Shown here: positions 42,785 through 51,942 of the stretch, in pieces
Layout of the letters: each line of letters opens with the position of its first letter
Position numbering within the stretch: position 1 is the first letter of the stretch
DNA from: Rossellomorea aquimaris
GTDB taxonomy: Bacteria > Bacillota > Bacilli > Bacillales > Fictibacillaceae
Direction: 5' to 3'
Assembly (NCBI GenBank): GCA_020524245.1
Contig: JAIVLN010000001.1
Span: 744,001-808,000 of the forward strand
Length of the DNA: 64,000 nt
Position numbers and translations under genes: made by a program
The notes under the pieces: model-generated
The model's database searches: none
Told to the model about the DNA's origin: nothing
Seen by the model: the letters and a program-made list of their open reading frames with translations, nothing else

Positions 42785-43213
42785 CTATCCGTTTTTAAGG
42801 AGCTGTTTATCTAGGTCACGTACACGGTCATACGTATCAATTAAACGTTCTGGAACCAACTTCCTTCCTCTCTCCCAGGCATTTTCTTCAATTTCCATCT
42901 GTAACTTCTCTTTTTCTTCCTCCCCTCCATACATGAGCTTCCTTAAATTCACTTTCTTTGCTTCAAAATAATACCCTGCCATTCGGTAGACAAGAATCTT
43001 AACAAAGTTTTCTTCTGTCTCATTCACTTTAATTTGACTTTTATAGCCATTTACCTGAAGGTAGTTGAATTTTATTGTATTTGTTGACATGTTATAACTC
43101 ATAGGTACACTCAATTTGTTGTCAAAATCACAATTGATGTTAAGCCTGAGTTCGAGTAATGTTTCATTTATGATCTTTTCAATATGCCATATATAAAGCA
43201 TTGAATGTGACAC
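42785..43213 (-). CDS. Uncharacterised cytoplasmic protein
   Basis: 142 residues. No signal peptide or membrane helix. The first half is beta-rich (TLLELRLNINCDF, TIKFNYLQVNGYKSQIKV), the second half helical and charged (MYGGEEEKEKLQMEIEENAWERGRKL). Start may be the GTG at 43213 (GAGGAG 5 bases upstream) or the ATG at 43201. Family not recognised. Adjacent small membrane protein gene is on the same strand but 80 bases away. Confidence 0.5.
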   Translation of the reverse strand: MSHSMLYIWHIEKIINETLLELRLNINCDFDNKLSVPMSYNMSTNTIKFNYLQVNGYKSQIKVNETEENFVKILVYRMAGYYFEAKKVNLRKLMYGGEEEKEKLQMEIEENAWERGRKLVPERLIDTYDRVRDLDKQLLKNG

Positions 43214-43294
43214 TTCCTCTCCTCGTCAACTTGTATGATGTAGAGTGTGAACGTACATTTCGAGTAGGAATCTATTACTGTTGTGTATCGTTAT

Positions 43295-43528
43295 TTACGG
43301 ATGCCTTTTTCGGTCGGTTTCACTTTTTTTGTAAATGGAATTCAGATGAACAACTAAATAGACGAGACCAATGATTAACGGAATAACAGGGAAATAATAG
43401 ACAGACATTTTCATAAATGCAAGAGGTTTCTCTGGAGTTCTTATTTCTCCATACATGACAAGTACTCTTACCGCAAAAAAAAGGATAAGAGAAGTGGAAA
43501 TGTAAATCGCGGATATAACTTGATTCAT
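43295..43528 (-). CDS. Small two-helix membrane protein
   Basis: 77 residues. Hydrophobic segments at about 3-25 (VISAIYISTSLILFFAVRVLV) in pattern and 42-62 (VYYFPVIPLIIGLVYLVV), with a basic C-terminal tail (YKKSETDRKRHP). A GGGGG sequence 9 bases upstream of the ATG could be its ribosome site. Unknown function. Confidence 0.5.
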   Translation of the reverse strand: MNQVISAIYISTSLILFFAVRVLVMYGEIRTPEKPLAFMKMSVYYFPVIPLIIGLVYLVVHLNSIYKKSETDRKRHP

Positions 43529-43630
43529 CGTTCATAGCCCCCATCATTTATTTAAAAGCCTTCTTCATTCTAATTATTTCAAAAACAAGGAGTATAAACA
43601 ATCATCATTTGTAAATCGAATCCCACGAAA

Positions 43631-43660
43631 AAAAGCAGGCAAATTTTATTGCCTGCTTTT
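43631..43660 (-). terminator. Terminator after the lysine hydroxylase gene
   Basis: AAAAGCAGGCAA / TTGCCTGCTTTT with T run on the minus strand. Confidence 0.9.
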
Positions 43661-43666
43661 TCAACC

Positions 43667-44974
43667 TTAGTATCTGTGGAATGTTTTTGCATCGAAGTTC
43701 TGGAATACGTGTTGGTCGTACATTGGGAATACTTCTTCACCTGTAAGGTGATTGATGATGACTTTGTTCCGATGGACAGCTAATCCCAGGTTAGTCGAAC
43801 CGACACCATGAGAGTGTGAAATGCCGCTATGGACATAGACTGGATTCGGGATATCCATCCGTAATCGATAATCGGATTCCACTTCATATCTGCCTTTATC
43901 ATCCCATGAGATATAATCTTTAAGACCATTAACGAACGAAGGCACATTCGGGTGATAGCCCGTTCCGATGATGACGACCTCACTATCGATTTTAAAATCT
44001 TGCTCTTGCTGCCATTGATGGCATTGCAGCTCGTAAGCTCCGTTCTTCTCTTCAATGTTAGTCACTTCTGTCATCGCTTGCAAACGAACCTTCATTTTTC
44101 TTCGAGAAACGGTGTTCTCATAGAGGAGATTGTAGATATCCGTAACGGTATGTGAACTGATTCCTTTATACAAAAGATCCTGTGTCGCAAAGATTTCGTC
44201 CTTCTGTTTCTGAGGAAACTCATAGAAATAATTCACATAATCCGGAGAAAACTGCTCAACGCTCAATTTAGATTCTTCCATCGTCAAGAAGCTCTGGGAG
44301 CGCGTAATCCAGTTCAGCGTGTACTCGTGCTCCATATGGTCTTTTAGAAGCTCACGGAATACTTCTGCTGCACTCTGTCCGGAACCGATGACTGTAATCG
44401 AATTTGCTTCCTTGCATCGATCTTGTCGGTTCAAGTATTCTGCGGTATGGAAAACATCCTGATTTGAAAAACCTCGGAACGTTTTTGGAATCGAAGGAGT
44501 TCCCCCTGTACCCAGAACGAGATTTTTACTCTTATAAACAGATGTTTCTTCGGTATGTACGTCCAGTACCGTAACTAAGTAGATTTCATTTTGCTCATCA
44601 TAATCCAGTTCGATGACTCTCTTTCCAAAACTGCAGTTGTTCAACTCTTTGGCAACCCATTGGCAATAATCGTTGTATTCGCGGCGTGGAATGTCCAGCC
44701 GTTGTAAGAAATAGAAAGGATACAAGCGGTTTTCTTTCGCTAAATAGTTCAAAAAGCTATATCGGCTCGTCGGGTCCGCAAGGGTGACGAGGTCAGCCAT
44801 GAACGGTACTTGTAGTCTTGTCCCTACAATCAACATGCCTGGATGCCAATCGAATTCAGGCTTTTGTTCGAAAAAAAGTGAGTCGATTTCAGTTCGATCA
44901 TCAATCAATGCCGCAAGACTTAGATTGAATGGTCCTATTCCGACTCCTAATAAATCATATACATGATCCTCCAT
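43667..44974 (-). CDS. L-lysine (or ornithine) N-hydroxylase, siderophore-type flavin monooxygenase
   Basis: 435 residues. It hydroxylates the side-chain amino group of lysine or ornithine for hydroxamate siderophores. FAD motif GVGIGPFNLSLAALID at the N-terminus, WHPGMLIVGTRLQVPFMADLVTL (substrate region), NADPH-binding VIGSGQSAAEVFREL near residue 190, and GTGYHPNVP plus STNLGLAVHRN near the end, all typical of the IucD family. No siderophore synthetase (IucA/IucC-type), acetyltransferase or iron transporter is adjacent, so it is an orphan here. The upstream region has only a weak resemblance to a Fur box. Confidence 0.85.
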   Translation of the reverse strand: MEDHVYDLLGVGIGPFNLSLAALIDDRTEIDSLFFEQKPEFDWHPGMLIVGTRLQVPFMADLVTLADPTSRYSFLNYLAKENRLYPFYFLQRLDIPRREYNDYCQWVAKELNNCSFGKRVIELDYDEQNEIYLVTVLDVHTEETSVYKSKNLVLGTGGTPSIPKTFRGFSNQDVFHTAEYLNRQDRCKEANSITVIGSGQSAAEVFRELLKDHMEHEYTLNWITRSQSFLTMEESKLSVEQFSPDYVNYFYEFPQKQKDEIFATQDLLYKGISSHTVTDIYNLLYENTVSRRKMKVRLQAMTEVTNIEEKNGAYELQCHQWQQEQDFKIDSEVVIIGTGYHPNVPSFVNGLKDYISWDDKGRYEVESDYRLRMDIPNPVYVHSGISHSHGVGSTNLGLAVHRNKVIINHLTGEEVFPMYDQHVFQNFDAKTFHRY

Positions 44975-45051
44975 AATACTCCCACCTTTATGTTTTCTAT
45001 ACTTAAGGTTATCGTTAAATTGTGTAAAATAAAAGTTTTCTAAACAAAAAA

Positions 45052-45080
45052 AGACTGTGCTCAGTTTGCAAGCACAGTCT
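45052..45080 (-). terminator. Terminator of the aminotransferase-mmsA operon
   Basis: AGACTGTGCT / AGCACAGTCT with a 9-base loop, then TTTTTTTG on the minus strand. Confidence 0.9.
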
Positions 45081-45087
45081 CTTGATC

Positions 45088-46449
45088 TTATTTCGATAGG
45101 TCGTTCAAGGCGTTCGTCACTGTTTGAACAATGAAATCTAAATCTTCCTCTTCAATATTCAATGGCGGTGACAAGGTCAATACGTTGCTGTATCCGTCGA
45201 CCGTCACACCGTTCTTCCCAATGATCAGCTTGTTCTTCTTACAAGTCGCAATCACTTCATTCAGTTTGCTTACATCAAGAGGCTGTTTCATTGCTTTATC
45301 CGCCACCATTTCAATTCCGATCAGTAATCCTTTACCTCTTACATCACCGACATACGGATGGTTTTGAAGCTTCGTCTCTAAATCATTTTTCAGACGATCA
45401 CCCAACTGTTGAGAACGGGCAAACAGCTTTTCATTTTCCATGATTTCGATGTTTTTCAAAGCTAATGCACATGCAGCCGGGTTGCCTCCAAACGTATTGA
45501 TGTGACGGAAATAATCATATTCTTCCGTTCCTTTGAATTCTTCATAAATTTCCTTTTTCACTGCAGTAGCCGATAACGGTAGATAGGCGGAGGTAATTCC
45601 TTTCGCCATCGTAACGATATCCGGCTGAACTCCGTAATTCTGAAATCCGAATGGCTTTCCGGTACGTCCGAAACCACAGATGACTTCATCGACAATCAAT
45701 AAAGCTCCGTGCTTCTCGCAAATCTCTTTTACTGCCTTCATATACCCATCTGGTGGAACGAGGATGCCTCCTCCAGTAATGATCGGTTCCATAATCATCG
45801 CCGCGACGGTTTCACTAAGCTCCCACGTCATCGTCCTGTCAACTTCCTGGACACACGCCATATCCTGTGCGTTCTCTAAATCCGCATCCGGCATGCGATA
45901 CGTATCGGGAGGGGAAACATGCAAGAATCCAGTTGCGAGTGGTTCATATTTATACTTTCGTTGAGCTTGCCCTGTGGCTGCCAGGGATCCCATCGAGTTG
46001 CCGTGATACGCACGGTATCGCGATATGAATTTGTAACGGCCGTGCTCGCCGCGTTGTTGATGGTATTGTCGTGCGATTTTGAACGCTGTTTCGTTTGCTT
46101 CTGAACCGCTATTGGAAAAGAAGATGACGTAATCTCCACCGAGCATTTCATTCAATTTCTCTGCAAGTTTGACTGCCGGAACATGACTGTGGGTCAGCGG
46201 AAAATAGGCCATTTCTTTCAATTGCTCATAGGCCGCTTCCGCTAGTTCAGTCCTACCATAACCGACATTGACACACCATAATCCTGCCATGGCATCCAAA
46301 TAACGGTCACCGTTGATGTCGGTCACCCAGGCACCTTTGGAACTGGAGACCACCATCGTCGTGTTCGGGTTGTGAGGCTTCATGGAATGCCAGACATACT
46401 GCTCATCTTTTTTCAAAACATCTTGCGTTTGATCGACTTGATGAACCAT
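45088..46449 (-). CDS. Class III omega-aminotransferase (beta-alanine:pyruvate type)
   Basis: 453 residues. PLP fold-type I enzyme. Blocks: GLWCVNVGYGR, FFSNSGSEANETAFKIARQYH (phosphate binding), YRAYHGNSMGSLAATG, LLIVDEVICGFGRTG, the PLP-lysine in VTMAKGITSAYLPLS, and RHINTFGGNPAACALAL. With mmsA directly upstream and the reductive pyrimidine genes next to it, it most likely converts beta-alanine (from uracil) and 3-aminoisobutyrate (from thymine) to malonate and methylmalonate semialdehydes. It lies 16 bases after mmsA; AAAGGAGG precedes the ATG. Confidence 0.88.
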   Translation of the reverse strand: MVHQVDQTQDVLKKDEQYVWHSMKPHNPNTTMVVSSSKGAWVTDINGDRYLDAMAGLWCVNVGYGRTELAEAAYEQLKEMAYFPLTHSHVPAVKLAEKLNEMLGGDYVIFFSNSGSEANETAFKIARQYHQQRGEHGRYKFISRYRAYHGNSMGSLAATGQAQRKYKYEPLATGFLHVSPPDTYRMPDADLENAQDMACVQEVDRTMTWELSETVAAMIMEPIITGGGILVPPDGYMKAVKEICEKHGALLIVDEVICGFGRTGKPFGFQNYGVQPDIVTMAKGITSAYLPLSATAVKKEIYEEFKGTEEYDYFRHINTFGGNPAACALALKNIEIMENEKLFARSQQLGDRLKNDLETKLQNHPYVGDVRGKGLLIGIEMVADKAMKQPLDVSKLNEVIATCKKNKLIIGKNGVTVDGYSNVLTLSPPLNIEEEDLDFIVQTVTNALNDLSK

Positions 46450-46465
46450 GGTACGCCCTCCTTTT

Positions 46466-47932
46466 TTAATACTCGAATCGAGATGTGATCATTTTCTTGC
46501 GTGTGTAGAAGTTGATTCCATCTTTACCGTTGACGTGGAGATCCCCGTAAAACGAGTCCTTCCATCCGGAGAATGGGAAGAAAGCCATCGTCGCTGGAAC
46601 TCCGATATTGATACCTAGCATGCCCGCATCCGCTTCTTCGCGGAATTTCCGTACAGCAGCGGCATCTTTCGTATAAAGAGTCGCTCCGTTTCCAAATCGT
46701 GACTTTCGGATATACTCGAGTCCTCCATCCAAGTCCTCAGCGCGCAGCAAACTTAATACGGGAGCAAAAATTTCTTCTTTTGCAATCGTCATGTCCGGCG
46801 TGACATGGTCGAAGATCGTTGGTCCAAGGAAGTTTCCATCTTTCATGTCCACCATTTCTCTTCGACCATCGCGGATGAGATCGGCACCTTCTTCTACGCC
46901 TTTCTCAATATAACCGAGTACTTTTTGTCGATGAGCTTCTCGGATGACTGGAGTGAGCAGAACCTCCTCATCCAGTCCATTACCGATGGTCAACTCATCG
47001 GCTTTTTTATGAAGAGCCTCTACGAACTTATCGTTATCACCTACGACAACAACTGCGCTACATGCCATACAGCGCTGTCCGGCACTTCCAAACGTTGAGC
47101 TGATAATATTTTGCACGGCTTTTTCCATATCTGCATCAGGCATGACGACGTGATGATTTTTCGCACCTGAAAGGGCCTGGACCCTCTTCCCTTCTTTCGC
47201 CGCCTGTTCGTACACATATTTGGCAACAGGCTGCGAGCCGACAAATGAAATAGCTTTGATGTCAGGATGTTCGAGGAGACCATTCACAACGTCATGCGCG
47301 CCATGGACGATGTTGAATACACCATCTGGGACACCAGCTTCCGTCAATAGTTCTCCTAGACGATTCGCCAAAATCGGTGTACGTTCAGAAGGCTTCAAGA
47401 CGAATGTATTTCCACAAACAATTGCGAGCGGGAACATCCATAGTGGGACCATCATCGGGAAGTTGAAAGGCGTGATTCCACCGACAACACCGAGTGGATA
47501 ACGGAACATTTCAGAATCAATTTCTTCTGCGATATTGGATAACGTTTCTCCCATCAAGTGAGTAGGCGCACCAGCAGCAAATTCTACGCATTCGATGCCA
47601 CGTTGGATTTCACCATATGCTTCTTTGAATGCTTTTCCGTTTTCCTGTACAATCAAGCGAGCAAGATCTTCATGATTCTCATTGAGAAGGTAATGAAATT
47701 TGTACATGACACGTGCGCGCTTTGGAACCGGGACGTTCTTCCAAGTTTGGAAAGCTGTATTTGCCGCCTTCACCGCTCCATCCAGATCTTTTTTATTCGA
47801 GATGGGCACTCGGGCCAATAGTTCACCCGTTGCAGGATTCGGTACTTCTAATGTGTCAGATCCTGATGAGGCCACCCATTGTCCATTGATATAGTTTTTC
47901 AACTCTTTCGTATCGCTTTTTGTTACCGTCAT
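46466..47932 (-). CDS. mmsA: CoA-acylating (methyl)malonate-semialdehyde dehydrogenase
   Basis: 488 residues from the ATG at 47932 (AAAGGAGG upstream); extension to 47974 is unsupported. It converts malonate semialdehyde to acetyl-CoA, or methylmalonate semialdehyde to propionyl-CoA, with NAD+ and CoA and release of CO2. Catalytic Cys288 is in STFGSAGQRCMACS; TPFNFPMMVPLWMFPLA and ALSGAKNHHVVMPDAD are characteristic of the MmsA/IolA group, which lacks the general-base glutamate of hydrolytic aldehyde dehydrogenases. First gene of a two-gene operon, preceded by the shared operator at 47997-48017. IolA of inositol catabolism is a paralogue with the same reaction. Confidence 0.92.
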   Translation of the reverse strand: MTVTKSDTKELKNYINGQWVASSGSDTLEVPNPATGELLARVPISNKKDLDGAVKAANTAFQTWKNVPVPKRARVMYKFHYLLNENHEDLARLIVQENGKAFKEAYGEIQRGIECVEFAAGAPTHLMGETLSNIAEEIDSEMFRYPLGVVGGITPFNFPMMVPLWMFPLAIVCGNTFVLKPSERTPILANRLGELLTEAGVPDGVFNIVHGAHDVVNGLLEHPDIKAISFVGSQPVAKYVYEQAAKEGKRVQALSGAKNHHVVMPDADMEKAVQNIISSTFGSAGQRCMACSAVVVVGDNDKFVEALHKKADELTIGNGLDEEVLLTPVIREAHRQKVLGYIEKGVEEGADLIRDGRREMVDMKDGNFLGPTIFDHVTPDMTIAKEEIFAPVLSLLRAEDLDGGLEYIRKSRFGNGATLYTKDAAAVRKFREEADAGMLGINIGVPATMAFFPFSGWKDSFYGDLHVNGKDGINFYTRKKMITSRFEY

Positions 47933-47996
47933 ATCACTTACGCCTCCTTTATAAATCGAAAGACTTTCTTTCATTATCTAAAATTTGGCATCCGGT

Positions 47997-48017
47997 TACA
48001 TTAGACAAAGTGTAAAA
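47997..48017. promoter_or_regulatory. Candidate operator upstream of mmsA
   Basis: TTACATTAGACAAAGTGTAA and two more A, nearly the same as the sequence upstream of the pyd operon at 57246-57267 (TTACATTTGACATAGTGTCA plus AA). The core TnGACAnAGTGTnA is palindromic. In both cases the motif lies just upstream of a poor -35, a place suited to an activator. Confidence 0.6.
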
Positions 48018-48053
48018 TCAACACGCCTTAGCGCATCACATACTGCCTAATCC

Positions 48054-49673
48054 TTAACTCATCACCTGATCATCTGTTTTGACATTTTGCACATTCCCAG
48101 ATCCGTTCAGGTACTCATGGGCGAATAGCATCAATTCAATAGCAAGACGTTTTTCAGAATTGGACATAAAGTCTTCTCCGAGCAATTTTTCCAATTTTTC
48201 AATCCGGTAATAGAGCGTTTGACGAACGACATAAAGTTGTTTGGCTGTTTCTTTCTTCGATCCGTTACAAGAAAGATACACCTTCAACGTTTGTAGCAGC
48301 TTACCGTTGTATTTTCGGTCGTATTCAATAACTGGTCGCAAGTATTCTGAAATCATATCCTGGAATTCATTCTGTGTTTTAAATAGACTGATGACACGAT
48401 GCATATGTAAGTCTTCATAAAACATACATAACCGATCCGGGTGAATCTTTTTTTGGAGTTTAAGTGTTTCTGAAGCAGTTTGATAGGCGGTTCCAACTTT
48501 GTTCAGATGCTCAGTATATTGTCCGACGGCGATTCGCTTGATTTGGAAAGCATGTTTTTTCAGAAGATCGGTGTTGAATACACGTTCCATTCCTTGGCTT
48601 AAACGTGTTTTCCACGCTCCGTCACCTCGTAAATTCAATAGAATATAAACCGCATATCCATGGCGGTCGGTCGAAATGAGATGAAATCCTTGCTGTTCAA
48701 AAATGGAACGGATAAAGAGGTTCAAGTACGTTCTATCCGAGTTGGAGGTGCTTGATGGCAACTTACAAATCGCTACTGTTGCACCATATACCTTCATTTT
48801 CCCTTCGTAATAGACGAGGTTGACTAATGATTCCTGCTCGCTGTACTCACCGTCTACCCATCTCGTAATCCATTCGTTTTTTTCTGTTCTTCTTTTTTCT
48901 TCTACATACAATTCTCTTAGGAATAGTTGAGCAAGTGCAGTTGTCGTCCGATCCAATATGAGCAGATCAAATTCGTTGATCTCTCTTTCCGTTGAGAACA
49001 GAAATAGTTCACCGAAGTGACGTTCCATCACATTCACAGGCCGTTTGGCGACAAATGGAGAGTCATATGGCAGCTGTTGAAGAGCTTCCTGACTTTTCCT
49101 TTCCTCATTCATTTCGGGCACATAGAGATCCTTTTCATCAGACGTTTTCATGATAACTTGCAAACCCGTATATTCGTGCATCAGCTTCAGCATTTCTTGA
49201 CTGTTCTCAATCGTTAACAGCTTCTGATTCAGTTTAAGAGAATATTGTTCAAGGTCCTGTATCGTCTGATAGTGCTGGTTAATCAACTGTGCATGGATAT
49301 CCTGGGTAATATTGACGAATTGGACTTCCTCCATGAACAGGATGATCGGAAATCGATTGCGGTCAGCGAGCTCTATGACACTTTCCGGTATCGTTGAGGT
49401 ATACGTTCCGATTTCAATGCACAAACCCGCCGCTCCGCAATCAATCAATTGTTGTAAGAAATCCAATAGTAAACCATCGTTTTCTTTCCAAACGATTCCC
49501 GTCGATAAAATCAGTTCGTTCCCATTCAAAAGCTTTTTAATGTTCGGTACTTCGACGACATGAACCCACTTCACCTGTCGAGTAAGTCCTTCAAATCCAG
49601 CAATAACCTTTGTCTTTTCAAAGTGTTTACGGTTCAATATATCCTTCACTGCTAAACTCGATTGGTGCTGCAC
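48054..49673 (-). CDS. PucR-family transcriptional regulator
   Basis: 539 residues from a GTG at 49673, chosen because GGAG lies 10 bases upstream and the protein then starts close to LAVKDILNRKHF as PucR proteins do; an upstream GTG at 49730 is the alternative. The N-terminal purine catabolism (PucR) domain spans about residues 10-135 (VVEVPNIKKLLNGNELILSTG). A central GGDEF-like/CdaR region is followed by a C-terminal HTH_30 helix-turn-helix: LKVYLSCNGSKKETAKQL in part, then VRQTLYYRIEKLEKLLG. PucR proteins activate nitrogenous-base catabolism. Its position between the pyd operon and mmsA suggests that it reads out a pyrimidine-pathway compound. Confidence 0.88.
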   Translation of the reverse strand: MQHQSSLAVKDILNRKHFEKTKVIAGFEGLTRQVKWVHVVEVPNIKKLLNGNELILSTGIVWKENDGLLLDFLQQLIDCGAAGLCIEIGTYTSTIPESVIELADRNRFPIILFMEEVQFVNITQDIHAQLINQHYQTIQDLEQYSLKLNQKLLTIENSQEMLKLMHEYTGLQVIMKTSDEKDLYVPEMNEERKSQEALQQLPYDSPFVAKRPVNVMERHFGELFLFSTEREINEFDLLILDRTTTALAQLFLRELYVEEKRRTEKNEWITRWVDGEYSEQESLVNLVYYEGKMKVYGATVAICKLPSSTSNSDRTYLNLFIRSIFEQQGFHLISTDRHGYAVYILLNLRGDGAWKTRLSQGMERVFNTDLLKKHAFQIKRIAVGQYTEHLNKVGTAYQTASETLKLQKKIHPDRLCMFYEDLHMHRVISLFKTQNEFQDMISEYLRPVIEYDRKYNGKLLQTLKVYLSCNGSKKETAKQLYVVRQTLYYRIEKLEKLLGEDFMSNSEKRLAIELMLFAHEYLNGSGNVQNVKTDDQVMS

Positions 49674-49739
49674 GATAGGAACACTCCGATCTTTTAAAAG
49701 CGAGAGTTTTAGGTTATTTCGGAAGATCACTTATGTTTT

Positions 49740-49976
49740 TCAGGAACTGTTCATTGGTAAATACTTTTCCAAGATATTCAGCATCTGATGGAAAGAATCC
49801 TGCTCATGGAAATCGTCAGAATGCCAATTCCTGAAAATCCACGTCGCCAATTCCTGGGGTGTATTGAAGAATTCACCACTAGAGTCTGCCTTCCTCAACA
49901 TGTAACGACCGTTATCCTCATCAATGACCACTTCACACGGAAAAACGCTTTCTTTGCACTTCAAGGAAAACTCCAT
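49740..49976 (-). CDS. Small uncharacterised protein in the pyrimidine catabolic cluster (1)
   Basis: 78 residues with a strong AAGGAGG ribosome site. It looks like a compact alpha/beta domain: two strands (SLKCKESVFPCEVVIDED, GRYMLRKADSSG), then helices with tryptophans (PQELATWIFRNWHSDDF, SFHQMLNILEKYL). No membrane segment or known motif; two cysteines near the N-terminus. It lies between the other small gene and pucR, all on one strand, so it is probably part of the same operon. I do not recognise the family. Confidence 0.6.
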   Translation of the reverse strand: MEFSLKCKESVFPCEVVIDEDNGRYMLRKADSSGEFFNTPQELATWIFRNWHSDDFHEQDSFHQMLNILEKYLPMNSS

Positions 49977-50030
49977 TGAAGTTCCTCCTTTTCGTTTTCA
50001 ACCTTTTCGTGTGCACCGGAATTCACGAAA

Positions 50031-50234
50031 TTATTTTTGGTGGAAAAGCAGATTCGAGAAGTACTTTCTTCCATCGGCTGTTTTGATATGGAGGATGTCA
50101 CTGTCGTCTTTTCCTTTTTCAAATGTGACGAAAGCACCGCTCAAATTCTCCTTCACTTCTTTAATCGCGTACCCTTTTTCAAGCATCAAATCGATCTGTT
50201 CCTTTTCCAAGACATACTCTGCATACTCGGTCAC
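50031..50234 (-). CDS. Small uncharacterised protein in the pyrimidine catabolic cluster (2)
   Basis: 67 residues. The start is a GTG at 50234 with GAGGAGGG 6 bases upstream. A helix (YAEYVLEKEQIDLMLEKGY) is followed by beta strands (AIKEVKENLSGAFVTFEKG, ILHIKTADGRKYFSNLLF). No membrane segment or known motif. It follows the permease gene by 111 bases and precedes the 78-residue gene by 54. Function unknown; possibly a regulator or partner of the permease or catabolic enzymes, by position only. Confidence 0.6.
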   Translation of the reverse strand: MTEYAEYVLEKEQIDLMLEKGYAIKEVKENLSGAFVTFEKGKDDSDILHIKTADGRKYFSNLLFHQK

Positions 50235-50345
50235 TTCAGTCCCTCCTCTTTCAACCTCTCATTTGCAGCTCCTAGCCCGAAAAGGCGAATACATCCTCTT
50301 CATATAGAAGCTGCACATAAGAGAGTTTCCATGTTTCGTAGTTCG

Positions 50346-51806
50346 TTACTTTGCGTCCTTCAGCTCTACCGGAATCTTTTCATCATCCAAATTCCAATTA
50401 CGTCCTACCGTAATACCGAGGAATCGTTCGTCACTCGGATCTTCAATTTCGGCTTGCTTATATTTGTTGAAATACCAATACTTACAAAGGACGTAGTAGC
50501 ATGCGCCTCCTAAGATGAATCCGATGAGGAAAGAGTAGCTTGGATAGAAGTAAGAAACGACCGCTCCTACTATCCAGGAAATAAAACCGGCGATGTTCAC
50601 TCCACCTGCATATTTGAACTGACCTTCAGATTTATAGAGATCGTAGACATTCACTCTACGCTTTCTCAATAAGTAATAGTCTGCGAATAGGATACCGACA
50701 ATGGCTGATAGGATTCCACCAACAATCAGCAAGACAGGGATGATGATGCCGAACAAACTCCATGGCTGGACGACCGTACCAACGACTCCAGCTGCGAAGA
50801 CCCCTGCCCAAAACGGGAATTTAGGACCACCAACATTTGAGAAAATCGTAGCGGCTGGTACAATATTCGCCGAAATGTTCGTCGACCATTGAGCAAGGAC
50901 AATCATAAGCAGCAATACGCCGAGAACGATACCCGTCGCGGTCTCTTGGAGGGCGATGACCGGGTCATAATTTTGCACGGCGATATACGCTACCGCACCG
51001 ATAATGATCATAAATGTTTGTGTCAGAGGCAAAGCTATTAAACTACCAATGATGGCACCTTTGTTGCGTTTAAACCAATTCCGTTCAAAACTTGGCGCTT
51101 TGATGAACCGGGAAATAGAAGGGATATCTGCTGACAACGTTGCCCAGAAGCCCATATTACTGAAGATGACTACTAAGAATGCCGTAAACGCTTCAGCTCC
51201 TGTCACCGGGTTCTCTGTCCACGTCCATACATTTCGACCTTCTGCTGCTGCAGTACCTGAAAGCTCCAAGAACATCCAAATGGAAATCAAAATGATTGTC
51301 GGAGCTGCCATGTCTGCAAAGCGTTCTACTGCTTTAATCCCAAGTGCAGTATTCAACAACTGAACGAATGCAAAAATGAAGAAACAGGCAAGCCAGTTAT
51401 TGAACTCGAATAACATGCCTAAAATACCGTTCATAGCAGTTGCACCAAAATACGTGTTAATTCCGAACCACATGGAGGCAGCTACCCCACGAACAATGGA
51501 CGGAATGTGCGTACCCATTGTCCCGAAAGGCGCGCGCATATAGACCGGAAAGGAGAGCCCGTGCTCGATGCCGATATCCGCAATCAAAGCAATGAACAAT
51601 CCAATCGCAACCGATCCGATAATGGTCCCTAAAATGACAAGTGGCAAAGGAAGCGAAATAACGCCTGCTCCACCGATTGCAAATGTCGCAAGAACCACAA
51701 CCATACCGACCCACATAAAGGAAAAGCCAAGTGTTGTAATCTTTCTTCCGTCCTGACCAATCGGTAATAGATCAGGAGATTTCAAATAACTTTCTCGTTT
51801 ACTCAA
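50346..51806 (-). CDS. NCS1-family nucleobase permease (uracil/cytosine/allantoin type)
   Basis: 486 residues from a TTG at 51806, 8 bases after AAGGAG (a GTG at 51815 overlaps the ribosome site). About 12 transmembrane helices. NCS1 features: LGFSFMWVGMVVVLATFAIGG (TM1), VYMRAPFGTMGTHIPSIVRG, SNMGFWATLSADIPSISRFIKA and LAQWSTNISANIVPAATIFSNV. The cytoplasmic tail is acidic. Likely imports the substrate of the pathway (uracil, thymine or a dihydro or hydantoin derivative). It follows the dihydropyrimidinase gene by 136 bases, a gap containing an inverted repeat (51855-51900). Confidence 0.87.
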   Translation of the reverse strand: MSKRESYLKSPDLLPIGQDGRKITTLGFSFMWVGMVVVLATFAIGGAGVISLPLPLVILGTIIGSVAIGLFIALIADIGIEHGLSFPVYMRAPFGTMGTHIPSIVRGVAASMWFGINTYFGATAMNGILGMLFEFNNWLACFFIFAFVQLLNTALGIKAVERFADMAAPTIILISIWMFLELSGTAAAEGRNVWTWTENPVTGAEAFTAFLVVIFSNMGFWATLSADIPSISRFIKAPSFERNWFKRNKGAIIGSLIALPLTQTFMIIIGAVAYIAVQNYDPVIALQETATGIVLGVLLLMIVLAQWSTNISANIVPAATIFSNVGGPKFPFWAGVFAAGVVGTVVQPWSLFGIIIPVLLIVGGILSAIVGILFADYYLLRKRRVNVYDLYKSEGQFKYAGGVNIAGFISWIVGAVVSYFYPSYSFLIGFILGGACYYVLCKYWYFNKYKQAEIEDPSDERFLGITVGRNWNLDDEKIPVELKDAK

Positions 51807-51942
51807 TACAATCACTCCTTATACCCTTTCTCAACAGCAATCGGCGTGCACAGTAGTGACCCCAAAAGCGAAGCACATGACTAGGACTTTCAGGGTCACT
51901 TCCCCTCCTTTCTACTAAATTTTTAAACGCTTGGGACATGTA

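Noticed and set aside
44975-45051. Fur box upstream of the lysine hydroxylase gene
   Set aside because: AACGATAACCTTAAG on the minus strand only loosely resembles GATAATGATAATCATTATC; too many mismatches.
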